Below, piece after piece: positions 37,649 through 50,500 of a stretch of DNA of 64,000 bases; within the stretch, counting starts at the first letter, position 1; every line of letters starts with the position of its first letter. Origin of the DNA: Pachyseris speciosa (taxonomy: Eukaryota > Cnidaria > Anthozoa > Scleractinia > Pachyseridae). The stretch lies in NCBI GenBank assembly GCA_016490735.1, contig JAEMWC010000116.1, forward strand, positions 282,501 through 346,500, read 5' to 3'. A program made the translations under genes and the position numbers. Below the pieces are notes generated by a model, which searched no databases, was not told where the DNA came from, and saw only the letters and a list, made by a program, of their open reading frames with translations.

Positions 37649-40600
37649 TCCTGGGTAGAGTTAAAATAATTCACGTTACAGCTTGAGATAAACATTCTCG
37701 GATTCGACAGAACCCATTTAGAATTTTGAATCAAAACAATGACAGTGATCCTCATAAATTTGCCGGCACAACGTTGAAGCAGCGGCATCTCCACGCGTGA
37801 CACAATGAGAATTTTCAATTTTTTCCCACCAGCTCGAAAGGCAGCAGAAGCATCTATTTACCAAGATATCGGAAGATAACTATTAGCAATGCAATCACTG
37901 TCAGGGAATTCACCACACCATTTTTTTTCCGAGCGTAGTAAAATTGGGCGCCAGTCGAAAGATGCCTGACATTGGCAAGCGGAAGGATGCCCGTTATTAC
38001 TCCCAAAACTGTCGAAGCAAATTTTATCATTTTCCACCGACGACAAAAATAAACTTAAACCACAAATACCTTATTATTCACCGGGAAAGCTCAACGAAGC
38101 TCCACATTCAAAGGATTGTGTTCCAACTCGTCAGACGAACGTGACCGACTCGAGGACGAGGCTGCCACGGAATATAATTTGTGCAGCGAATGGTAAAAAA
38201 TACCCGGTTATTTAGTCTGCTTCCAACAACGTTGGGCGACGGTTCGACCCGTTTTATTTTCCCTATCCTGGTTCTTTTTACGGATAAAGGCCTTTTCTTG
38301 AAGGTAAGTGCTTTTAAAATAGTCGACGAACCTCAGCTACCAACAGCAATCGAAGTTTCTTTCATTCGTCGGCCATGTGGTGTTTGCAACAAGGAACACG
38401 CACAATAATGGCGGTGAAAAGTGTGGTCGTATAAAATATGTTGACTGTAACCTCACGTCAATGAACTATGGAACCAGCTGAACTGTGAATCCTCCTGGGA
38501 GTTTCTGCTTGAAGGTCAAACTGAAATTCTTCGTTAATTTCCTTTCTTCCAACAGTAAAGTATTTGGGATTTTCAAGCAAGAGGTAGGGGCGGGAACATG
38601 AAATCAAACGCCACAACCTTCTGATAGACAGACGTGTGCACAAAAAGTCGTCTCCCACACCCGCTGCGTTGAAAGCGACAACCTGTCAATCAGGAACGAT
38701 TTGGGCCAATCGAAGCCAAGAAAATTCTATCAGATCTGCCTGTTGCCTAGGCAACAAAAACTGTACTGTAAAGGGGATGACGTAACCACTTTGACATCCG
38801 GGAAAGTCGTCAAACCGGTTTGACAAGTTTGTGTGCAGGTGCTATTGGCAGCACTTGTGACGTTTACTAATCCACTTGTGATGACACCTTATGATTGGTT
38901 GGATGTCACAGAGTAATTGTCGGCAGGCAGTGAAAAGCTTTATAAACAATCACCAATCTTTTCTCGCCTTGGAATAAACAAAGGAGTACCCAATAAATTG
39001 TGCTGTTACCATTTTGGGTAACATAGTACGAATTAGAGAATGGGTACACCATACACTACCTTTCGCTTTTTCTGAAAAGGGTGATTCCCCTCTTGCAAAC
39101 ATACACCATCACTTTTGGTATTGGTGCTACTTCTATACTGTTCACGATGTCCCAGTCACACAAGTGCCTCTGGTTGAAAAAGTACCCTTCTTTTTACGAA
39201 TCTAATATGGTATCAAGACAAGACAGAAACCGCTAAAGGTCGAAGAAAAGCTAGCAACAATTTTTCCTAGATTATCGAGGGGGATTTTCTACATGCCTCA
39301 AGTATTTCCTGTATTTCGTTTGGGGGTTAAGCTATGTAATACAGTGAGTACGAGATTGGACTAAAAGTAACATGATGTTATTACAGAGACTTTGTGGAAT
39401 TCGGCAAATTAATTTATGCTAAGACAATTGTTTTCTGTCAATGGTTTATCGCACGCATCACAGATTTGCGGTTCGTGATTGGCTACTTAGCCACAAAGAA
39501 AACATCTTTCAAAACAAAGCTCATCTCTTTAACTATTGTTGTTTGCGGTTAGCTTGTAAATGATATAACCTTCCGATTTAAAATGTCAATCAAATGTAGT
39601 TAAAATTTATCATGTGTAGAATTCTCAAATTTTCTTATTGGGTGCAAAAATGTTGCCGTTGCAGTTTTGGTCTTTCTTTCTTGCCTTAAACATTCATTGA
39701 TTGTCATCATGAAAATATAATGCACTTCTCGGAGAAAAGGTCTAAACAAATGCTATATATTTCAGCAAATTTTGTCACGTTTTTAATTGAAAACTGTTTA
39801 GATAAAATTGTTCAGTTTGACAAGCTAAACAGAGAAAACGTTGAAATGGTTAGTGTAGAAGTTACATAAGAAATTGAAAATGTTTTCAAGATCACTAGAT
39901 TACAACTTTCACCTTTGCCAAAAGATCACGATGAACACTGTGAATGACAGTACCACAGAGAAATTGGTATTAATTAAGAGATATTATTTCTCAAACCCTA
40001 TAAAGCCACATGTCTGATTAGAAACCAATTACTTTGTTGCAAAAATTAATTACAAAGTAAGGCTTTTTCAGATTTCAGAAAATAAAGAGCAGCTGTCATT
40101 TTGTAGTTCTCCAAGGTTATCATTCAATAGTAACCCCAACAGATAATTAATATTTCTTGCTAACAATACCTTGATGCAAACGAATTGTAAAGTTGAGAGC
40201 CAGACTTGTTTTGACCAATGCTGACACAAAAATATGAATTAGAGAGCATGTCATACACCTCCATGCAAATCCATTTCTGTCACACACCCTTGGGTTCAAA
40301 GACTCTAACCACAAACCGGTAATTAATTTACCTACACAATGATCGAGAAATTTTCAAATATAGGAATGCTTAAGGTGCCAAAAAGGCAGACACCAACTCT
40401 GTTGGCTGACTCATGTTTTTGCAGACAATTGGTGGACCCAGAGACACTTGTAAGAACGACACCATATTGCCATGTACAATAATTACACACAGTCTGACGG
40501 CACCATCACCTTATGCCAACCAGCAGTAAGTGGGTGAAACAATGCAATCCACATAAACATGACTTAACCATGTATGACACAAAACGATTGACAAGTTATC

Positions 40601-41030
40601 ATTTCAAACTATAATGAATGACAAAACATTCAATCAAGTATCCTCTTGAACAGTCAAGAACCATGTTTCAAGGGCCATTTACAGAACCCATGCATAATAT
40701 TAATAATGGTAATTGAACTGAGTGAAGTGCAATTTGGTCTGAAATCATACGTGATTTCAAAATCGAACGAGCATGCAGTGCAAGTTTGATTTGTACCACT
40801 ATTACACCCATTTTGAAATGCACACAGTTTTTTGTCAATACATTAATATTTGCTTATCCATGAAATTTGATAGGTTAGTATTATTTCCCTTTCATTTTGA
40901 TGAGTTACAGAAAGGATGCCATTTAGAGTAAAAAAATGGTGCAATTTAGGAATAATTGCAATAATAATTGCACTGTTGAGAGCCAATCAGATTGCAAGGA
41001 TCACCAGTGATTTCAAAATGGGTGTAATAA
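37649..41030. other. intergenic DNA upstream of GATAD2, no gene seen
   Basis: Short frames on both strands show no domain. The first kilobase probably contains the GATAD2 promoter; an oligo-T run lies at 37921-37928. The rest is AT-rich without recognisable structure. Confidence 0.4.
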
Positions 41031-41031
41031 G

Positions 41032-41552
41032 TAATAGTAATTGGACCGAGTAGTTATTAATCGTATCTATAACAAAAGTCTCGATCGTGATTGATTCTCC
41101 GCGCGCCTAGAATTTCGTTATAGATACGATTATCTTATTAATCGTATCTATAACAAAATTCTCGATCTTGATTGGTTCTCCGCGCGCCTATTTGTCACGT
41201 AATCAGCGCGCGATCACGTGGGTGTCCAATTACAGGTATCCAATTTGAACTTTTTGTAATTGGATACCTGTAATTGGATACCCACGTCATTTTCACGTCA
41301 ATTATACACGCTTTAATGGCTTCCTTTGCAAACGTTTCCTGCAGTTTTCAAAACATATGGAAAGCGCTACAGACGTTTTTGCTCAAAAGACCTTCCCAAA
41401 AGAAATTTTTAATTCCAAAATTTGTTATAGATACGATTAATTAGTAATTGGACCTCGTGTCATACAATTCAGGGAGTAATCGCGCTCGTATTTTCAAATT
41501 GGCCTTGCGCTTCGCGCTCGTCCAATTTTGAAATTACTCGCGCGATTACTCA

Positions 41553-41587
<35 letters not shown>

Positions 41588-41588
41588 A
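41032..41588. mobile_element. nested foldback elements
   Basis: The outer ends GTAATAGTAATTGGACCGAG (41032) and CTCGGTCCAATTACTATTAC (to 41588) are exact reverse complements. Inside is a TIR element at 41138-41440 with ends TTAATCGTATCTATAACAAA and TTTGTTATAGATACGATTAA, plus a short partial copy at 41057-41132. A palindrome at 41442-41583 is built around GCGCTTCGCGC. The layout indicates insertion of the TTAATCG family into the AATTGGACC family. Confidence 0.75.
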
Positions 41589-42149
41589 AATACATTAAAA
41601 CCTGTTATTAGTGCTTTAATGTCTACGTTATTTTAATTAGAAAGTTGGATACGAGCATGTTCTCTTCAGGGAGTAGGTCATTTTAAATTTCCCACCTTTT
41701 AAAATGACTTATTCTCTGAGAGCTCTGTTGCTTGACTAATCTGTAGCATTTAACTGCAGTACCAATGGTCAGCAGAGTATGGTCACCTCATAACATTCTT
41801 CCTATCAAAAAGGTTGGTTTTATCTTCAGTCGACACAGATGCAGCTCTGTCAGAGCTACATGTCAACGGCCATCGTTATCAAGTAGATACACTTAGAAAT
41901 GCCCTTTATTATTTTATTGACAATAATATTTATTTATAACTTAATATGCAAAAATATACAGTTTACAGTTTTGTTTGTGCTTACAGAATAAACCTGTGAT
42001 GACAATGTACAATTTAATAGAACTGTCTGACTAGGGTGATAAAACACTTCATATTGCATTTGCAAATGTATGTACGTGTGGAAGCGAGCTACTAGTTGCT
42101 CACAAAAAACTGTCACATTCAAGATGACAGAATAGCAAACCATAGTGGT

Positions 42150-42245
42150 AGTCTCCTTTGTAGCCGTCGTTTGGGCTTGTCATGCAACATGCTCCCTCTC
42201 CCCAGCGTTGTGTGAGGAGCGCAAATGAAGGCGGCAAAGGAGACT
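42150..42245. mobile_element. small foldback AGTCTCC...GGAGACT (copy 1)
   Basis: The 96-bp element has AGTCTCC/GGAGACT termini and an internal GGGCTTGTCATGCAACATGC segment. A related copy is at 44801-44894. Confidence 0.65.
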
Positions 42246-42304
42246 AACCATAGTGGATGATAACCAATAATTTTAACTAATATTTGGACTTTCTCATTAA
42301 CAAC

Positions 42305-42563
42305 TTTATTAGATTATGAGCTTGAGATTTCTATTGAATGATAGCTGAGAGGGCACAGCCCGAATCAGCTATCACACATAGAAATCAAGAGCAAAATAAT
42401 AATCTAATTGTTTTAGTCTAAATCTACTTCGAAAAGGCAAAGAAGCAGCTGGCATTTTGTTAACAACCGCTACTCACTATCTACCACAGAATACTGAGAG
42501 GTGTAGCCAATCAGAGAATGGCATTCATGATAGAACACTAGTAGATTTATACTAATTTGTAAT
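42305..42563. mobile_element. GATAGCTGA hairpin element with central segment
   Basis: It carries the hairpin (GATAGCTGAGAGGGCACAGC, then CAGCTATCACA), AATCTAATTGTTTTAGTCTA, and the same central GCCAATCAGAGAA segment seen in the composite element at 9809-10200. Confidence 0.65.
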
Positions 42564-43054
42564 AAAATGTAATCACAGACAGTCCTTAAATATTCTCTCC
42601 CTTTATTGAGATGAGCATGCAAGGTTCTACGAACAGGCTGCATGCCTGCAGAAAAGTTAATTTACAGTTAAGACATTTCATTATGTTTTTGTTCAACTTA
42701 ACCAACTATCTTAACATAACTACATGCTGAATTATTAATTTTCTTGATTAGGTGCAAAATTCATGTGCACTAATATAGGCTGTTACTGTGCAATAATGAT
42801 TTAAAAACTCAGACGATTGTTGTTAATAGTTTTTCTATATTCTCTTGCATTTTTAAATACTGATGGATGTAATAAAAAATTGTCTGCTGTAAATACATAC
42901 ATATGTACAAACACATGACACAGTCTCTTCTTGTGGAACTTTCTAGGAGAAAACCTGATCCTATACACATTGCTGGGTTGTTGTGGTTGATCTATGACAA
43001 TACAAGGGGTACTCAGGGATGTTAGTACTGGGGACGTGTGAAGGCCTTTTATTT

Positions 43055-43072
43055 ATGGGGGGGGGGGGGGGG
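43055..43072. repeat. poly-G/C tract
   Basis: A run of about 16 G on the plus strand in the presumptive MAU2 3' UTR, just upstream (in the gene's sense) of an AATAAA. Confidence 0.85.
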
Positions 43073-43610
43073 GTAAGTTAAAATGTGTTGGTAAAAGTAG
43101 AGAAAGGGACCTTTTTGTCAAACAAAGCCAGTGCATGCTGAGTCTCATGTGGTGTTGTCTTCTGGGTACAAATATCATCACAGGTTCCTGTAATGAAATT
43201 TCATGTGAACATGTATAAACCATCAGATGGTTGTTTTTTCCCATGGAAAGCTTGCAAAGGACCCTGTTAGTTTGTTTCCAAATATTCAGCATGAATGTCA
43301 CTGATGATCATAGACTCCAGTATCTCCTAACCTGAACTAGCTTCATCCAAATTAATGCTTTGATGCTACTGCTACTACTGCTGATCAAGATGATATTGAT
43401 TAAAACATGGAACATTCTTTGTTAATTCTTAGACAGGATGATGGTGGTTTTCCACAGAAGCTGTTCATATACCAGGTTCCATTATCAGCATCACAAAATT
43501 GCCATTAGGATTTGAACAAACTTGCCAACATTAAGAAGTCACGTGTCAGCTTTGATGGAAGGACAGTACCAACTGAAGGGATTTTCTTCCACCTCCACAA
43601 TGGCTGACAG

Positions 43611-44497
43611 TTACATCATACTGCTGGGTCCCGCTTGAGGGAAGGTTGTCAACAGTCCTGTTTGTTTCGGAGCAGATTGTCTTTGAGGGCTGAAGCTGCC
43701 AATCCACTGAGGAAAAGATACATAAAGGTTACATTTACCTTCCACATCAAACCTCAAAACAGGGGTTTCATTAGAAGCTGGCAACTGGCAAAAACTGCCG
43801 CCTACTTGGTCAGAATTTACCTCTCACCACCACCTACTTTGTTTAGCTTTTCACACAAAAGATTAACAAAAAAAAATTCATCAGGGCCAGGTTGTTCAAA
43901 AGCCGATTAGCCTTAATCTAAGATTTAAAATTATCCAAGGAGTTTATTTCTCCTGAAAAGCAAAAAGCACCAAAAGAAACTTTCACCCAAAAGTTAAAAA
44001 CTGCAACCAAAGTTTATGCTGATCCTGGATTAAGTTAATCGGCTTTTGAACAACCGGGCACAAGTCGCCACCCACTTTAATTAGCTCAGACAGCTATTTC
44101 AAAAATTATTGAAATCACTGCAAGATGCAAAGATTTTACGTGTGTCTTGGTTAGACTAAGAGAAACCAATGAAATTGAATCTTTAGAAAGTAAAAAAAAA
44201 GGATCACAAAATATTAATCTTTTAAAAATAAACTTATTATAGTTGTTTAAAACTTACTTCAATAAGTCTGTGTTCTGGCATCTGCCCAGCTTGCATGTGA
44301 CCTGGGAGAATTTGAATTAAATCAGGCAGTGATTCCTTGGTTCAAGTTTATTTTTCTCTTAAGGTTTTTTATCAGGCTGTTTTGCAGCATTTATGATAAT
44401 TTTATTTTACAGTCTGGCACTTGCCACTTGTGGTTTTTTTGTTTGCCAAGAGAGAAAAGTAAAGTAAATAGTATGCATTGAACTATAATGATGATGG

Positions 44498-44531
<34 letters not shown>

Positions 44532-47500
44532 ACAATTTCATTTGCTAGACTGTAAATTATCGAAAATACTATTCAAAATACGGTTTTGTTAGGGACTGCA
44601 AGATCTTTTGAAGAGTCCTTGGAATCTAACATGGCTTGCTACCACCTGACCAGGGGCAGTGTCATCCCCAGCAATGTTGCTGAGTTAATTTGTTTTATAA
44701 TAATAACAACAATAACAACAACAATAATAACGAGTTTATTTAATGAGGGTGACAAAAATTACCGGTAACCCAGTAGTTTTTGTTATGCCCCCCTGCATTT
44801 AGTTTCCATCACATCTGTTGTTTGGGCTCGTCACGCAACATGCTCCCTCCCCAGCGTGTGACGAGCCCAAATGACAGCTGCAATAATGGAGACTATCCTA
44901 CATTCTAAGATAAAATTTATACAAAATATTAATAAAAATTACATACAGACAATACAAAATAAGATATTAATATGCATATAAGACAGAATGTACAGTGTAT
45001 GTGAGAATGATCATAAAATTATACTTGAACTGTGGAGTAAAGAATGAATAATATGATTGATCATCACACTTATGAACACTACTTAAGCAGCAGTGAAAAT
45101 AGAGCCTGGAAAAAATTCAGTCTTGTACAGGATCGGAGTTGAACCCACGACCTCCGTGCTACCAGTGCAGTGCTCTACCAACTAAGCTAACAAGCCAAAA
45201 TGGAGCTGCTCATTTTGTTGGTTCGTAATATACCCATGAGAATGAATAATAGATGATAATCATATGCTTGTATTAGAACTGCAGATTAAAGAATGAATAA
45301 TGTGATTGATTTATTTCATTTTCATTCATTCTATTTATCAACGATCTAGATACAGTTGTTGTATTAATTCACCATATCTATGGAAATTTGTCGATGATAC
45401 TACAGCCCCAGAGATAGTTCGAAGGGAAATGCTAGCAACGCTCAGGATTTGACCGATCAAATAATCAAGTGGTCTCACAAAAATAGGGTTGTCCTTAACC
45501 CCAATAAGTGCAATTTGATGCCATAACCATTGATGGCAAGAACTTGAAGTGGTCAAGAGTGCAAAGTTATTAGGGTTAACATTAAGTGACAACCTGACCT
45601 GGAATGCCCATGTGAACGAGGTAGTCAAGAAAGCTAACAAAAAATAACATTTTCTAGTCCAGCTTAAAAGAGTTCAATTACCCCCTTCCGAGTTAGTTCT
45701 GTTCTACAAATCGTGTGTTTGATCTTCTGTAGACTACGCTGTGCCAGTTTTCTACATTGCGTTGCCGCAGTACTTAAAAAATGAACTTGTGCACATCGAA
45801 AAAAGGGCGCTTTCGATAATCTTGCCCAGCTTGAGCTACAACAGTGTTTGCATTTTTTGGGCATAACGCCTATAGCTGTCAGAGCACCATAGTCTGCTAT
45901 GCAGTAGACTGTTTGACGAAGTTGTTTTGAATCCCAATCATAAACTAAACAGCTTACTACCACCACTTGAACAACGTCAAGTACAAACTCAGAAATCATC
46001 ATCCTTTTGCCTTCCCTCGTGTAAAAACAAACAGAGCAAAAACTTGTTTGTTTACATAATGACCTGCTAATAATTCCAGAATGTTTTTTATAGATTTGTC
46101 AAAAGATCAATTACTATTTTAAACTTGTATTTCAAATTAAATTATTATTGATACTTTTATATAATATGCTTGTGAATTTTTAAACTTGTAAACTTTTATT
46201 GTAAAGTTGCTTAATTCAGCCCTTGGGTTGCAATGTGATTTTGAAATAAACCATTCCATTCCATTCCATTCCATTATTTCATAATTGAAGGGCTCGGGGC
46301 ATAACCATCCTATGTCGAATTTTGAGTTGTTTTTTCGATTTTGCCTGGATTTGCCCGAATTGTTGCATGTAAACTGCAATTCGATTGAAAGAAGATGTAA
46401 TGCAAGTTGCAAACCACTCCCATGGAAGGTTGGTTTCTTGGTGTACGTAAGAAAAATGCATTTCTGGAAACACATTGTATGGTATTTTTTTGACTGATTC
46501 ATCCAGAATCCAGAAATGCATTTTTTCTTACATACACCAAGAAACCAACCTTCCATGGGAGTGGTTTGCAACTTGCATTACATCTTCTTTCAATCGAATT
46601 GCAGTTTACATGCAACAATTCGGGCAAATCCAGGCAAAATCGAAAAAAACCCAAAATTCGACATAGGATGGTTATGCTCCGAGCCCTTCAATTGTGATGA
46701 TCAATCACATAATTATTCAGACAGTTAGTACCAGTTTGAAGGGAAAAAATTAATGCAAAAGAATGGATTGATTGAAAAATATGATGAAAATTCAAGTGAC
46801 AGATACGAGTACCTATTACCCTTTGACTTACTGGCTTACAGCCAGACAAAACTGCATTGAGCATTTGAAGATAATTTCATCAGCATCACCATCATTAGCA
46901 ACTTACTATCAAGCAACTGCTTGGTAAAACTGTTGTGTAACTGATAATATTCACTTGCTGACACAGGATCACCCATAAGTCCATAAAGATCTGTTAACCA
47001 GACAAGAAAACAAATTAAACAGGTGTTAAATTGGTTTACATCAAAGGGCTGTCCACATACCACGTACACTGAGATGACAAGGATTTTCATGCATATCTAT
47101 GACTGCTATGGTGTGAAATCACCCTTGAGGATAGTTTCTCACAAAGACTGTCTATCCATCATAAGTAGTCAACATGTAGATGTACGTGTAGATTGTTGAA
47201 TGTAATTTTAGATCCCTCACTTACCTCTCAGAAGTGATGCCGCCCACATGTGAATGTATGAATCAGGTATGCGACTGGCCAGTTGAGAAGCAGGCATTGC
47301 CATGTCAAGGGCTTCCTGCAAAGTACCAAGTGCAATGTAATCTCAATGATAAAATAAATAAATACTCTTTCCAGGAAATTAAAATGTGCCATACTGAACC
47401 AAACTGGCTTTTCTGTATAGACTTCATAATTTAGCATTTCCAGATGAGGTAGCATCATAGTTTAAGATTTATATTATCTGTTAAAATTAAATTGTGTTTT

Positions 47501-50500
47501 GTAAAAACATCCACAGTACTTTTTTCCTGGAGGAAGAATTCTTAGATTGAGCTGATCTTCATTTGGCATAGTCATAATTTATTTAATGTTCATAAATTTT
47601 TCTTTAATAATAAGTTAAATGTAAACTATATCTTTTAATGTTGGTGCTTCAGAACAGTTAATAGTCACAGAGTTGTTCAGGCTAGACATTGTAACTAGAA
47701 ATTACAGTACAACTAAAATCTTAATATTAATTACACCACACATGTAACATATAAATTATTTGAATGCCAATTTTCAACAAAAAACATGGCATAGTGCTGC
47801 TTATGCTATGAGCTTTCAGTCACACGGTTACACCAAAGAAAGGACTTAACCCCTGGACTTGACAATAAAATCCAGTTATTTCATGCCAGACTATTGACTC
47901 TAGGAAGAAATTATGAGATTATTTCTATTACCTGTTTAATCCCTTGGGATAAGAATGTGTTTCCGAGTAAAACCAGTGAACAAGCTGTTAATCTGTTCAG
48001 GTCTTCAGTGTTAGCCATCTTCAAAGTTTCACGCAAGTATTTCCTGAGGAAATAATGTCATGAATGACTAACTGTTGCTAGCTGGTGGAACAGACATAAA
48101 AAAAGCTGAAATATTTTTTTAAAGTAAGAATAGTACTCCTGGTGTTTTTGTTAATCATCCACACATTAATTTTTTCTACAATTGGAATGTTAAATTAGAT
48201 AATGTTAAGCCATAACCATATTCAAGTATCAGATGGACAGTCACCTGTAGGCCATATCATGTAAGCTATAACCATATTCAAGTATCAGATGGACAGTCAC
48301 CTGTAGGGCTAGTGTAATCTATTTTAAAATCAATGAAGTAAACGTGTACATATCATTCTCAAATAATAACTTAGAGTGGTGAACAATTAAGCATCAAAAG
48401 TGAATTGTGTTTTGCATTGGTTTTGCATTACTTTGCTCTGTGATTAGCCAGTAAAACATGTGCCACTTTCTCAACCAATGACGAGCCAAACCAAACCAAT
48501 TGTGAATAGCACATGTGCATCTTCATGTGCTTTGTGCCAGTTACGTGTAATTACTTTGAATTCTGATTGGCTCATTGTGCCATGTGCCTCTGTTGTGATT
48601 GGCTGCAGTAACTGCTTGAGTTTTGGATTTACAATACTCAATTTTGTAAACTGCTCGAGAAACACCCAGGGTGTCTCCATCTAAAGTTCCCTGGAGTGGA
48701 GAAAAGAAGGGACCCTGGGACCAAGGTTCGTAAGTGTGCCAGCATATCATTGTATTATAGCAATTGGCAAACTTACTTTGCATCCATGAAATGTGACTCA
48801 AAGAATGCCTGTAAACCTCTGATATAGTAATAGGCAGCTTGATGACTTTGTGAACTAAAAAACATAAAATGACAATGGTTTCCAAAACAAACTTGACAAT
48901 GATCACTCACTGTAAAATACCAAATACAAGCCTCCCCTCCAAAGAAAAAGGTCTCACCTACAGTGTACAGCAAAATTATAAAAATACAACCCTAGAAATC
49001 AGAGATAATTATGTAGTGAAACAGTGTTGACAATAAGCCCCTCCCACTGCTAAACCCACTACCAAGTCACCATGAAAATATCAGCCCATACACCTGTAGA
49101 TGACCATTAGTGTTACTTAGCTGATTTAAGAAGTTGCCTTGGTGCTTCAAGCTCTTTTTATTGTTGAACTCAACCAGCTCCTTCCAGTGCATACAATAAT
49201 ACCCTCCCCTTCATACAACATAAAGTGGTTTCCAGTTGATTTAGGAATTCCAAAATTTTCAATTAATTTTGTGTGTGAAATTTAGTGATCTACATTAAAA
49301 CTTATCACCTGAACATTTCTGACAATCCATTTAAAATAGTTACATGTACAGTATATTATTTTCATCTTTTTACAGGGACTGGTCACAAATTACTTGAATA
49401 AAAACATTTGCAATACATACATACATCACATTATTTACCCTCGGATTTTTTTTAGAGTAGCTTGTGCAGCTAATATCTCCGAGCATTTAATCATCAGATG
49501 AGAGAGAGGCCATCACACCGGGAACTACGTCCCCTACTCTTTTCCATCAGTGTGTGGGTTCTTTTATGTCCCACAGAATCAATTATGAAGAGTTGTGAGA
49601 CGGGCCCTACGGTTTATTGTCCTTATCCGAGAAGACTAGAAAGTCTAACCATTTGCAGATGTTATTACAAAGGCAGCACTATCTCCTCAATTATTTAAAG
49701 ACCCTGAGTGTTGGTCCAACCGGGGTTTGAACCACCGACCTCCCGCACGCTAGTCCAGTGCTCTACCACTGAGCTAACCGGTCAGCGGTGCAATGAGATA
49801 CATTGCAATTAAATTGTGCAGTAGATAATTAATTGAAACCTTTGTCTTTGTTCTCACCAAGGGATAGTAAGAAAAATCTTACCTAGGGGAATAAACAAAC
49901 TCATTCTACCTAAAGTTAGGTCAAGCTGGGATGGTTTAAGACCAAGTGCTTATGTAACAGAAATCTTAGATCAATGACAAGAATAGGTCCATTTAAAAGG
50001 CAGTAAGGAGAGTCAGACTACAGTTTATAGTGGGCTACTCACTATTATTTTTTGAATTCATCTTTGGCTTTAGGATTTACTTATTCATGTGTCCATTTAT
50101 TTAATTTATAATTTACGTTTTTTATTTTTGATTAATATTAAGAATTGTGAAAAGATATTACTTAAAAATAATGACGTTACGTTAGTGTCAAAACATCATA
50201 TGATTGTTAACAGTCATTTTTAAATTTTTATTAAGTAAATGCCTTTTTGCTATTTTTTACATTAATCAAATGTATTTCTAAGCCACATCTTCCTCTTCAT
50301 ATTTTATTTTCTAAGATCATTAGCAGTACATGCTAGAGGCCTAACAAGCCTCATTTAAAACCAAGGTAGATAAAGGTTATCTTAATCTAGTTATCTATCT
50401 TGAAAATGCCAGAAAGCAAGAACAAGCTGTAGGGAAAGTGAGATATGTGAGACAACCTTTAATTCACCTATAGCAAATTACAAACAAAGAGTTCAACATT

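Noticed and set aside
37944..38408. Divergent gene upstream of GATAD2
   Set aside because: Plus-strand frames are short, have no domain and no credible splice continuation.
45128..45200. Functional tRNA gene
   Set aside because: A and B boxes are present but the acceptor stem does not pair and the B box is altered; better read as a SINE head or pseudogene.
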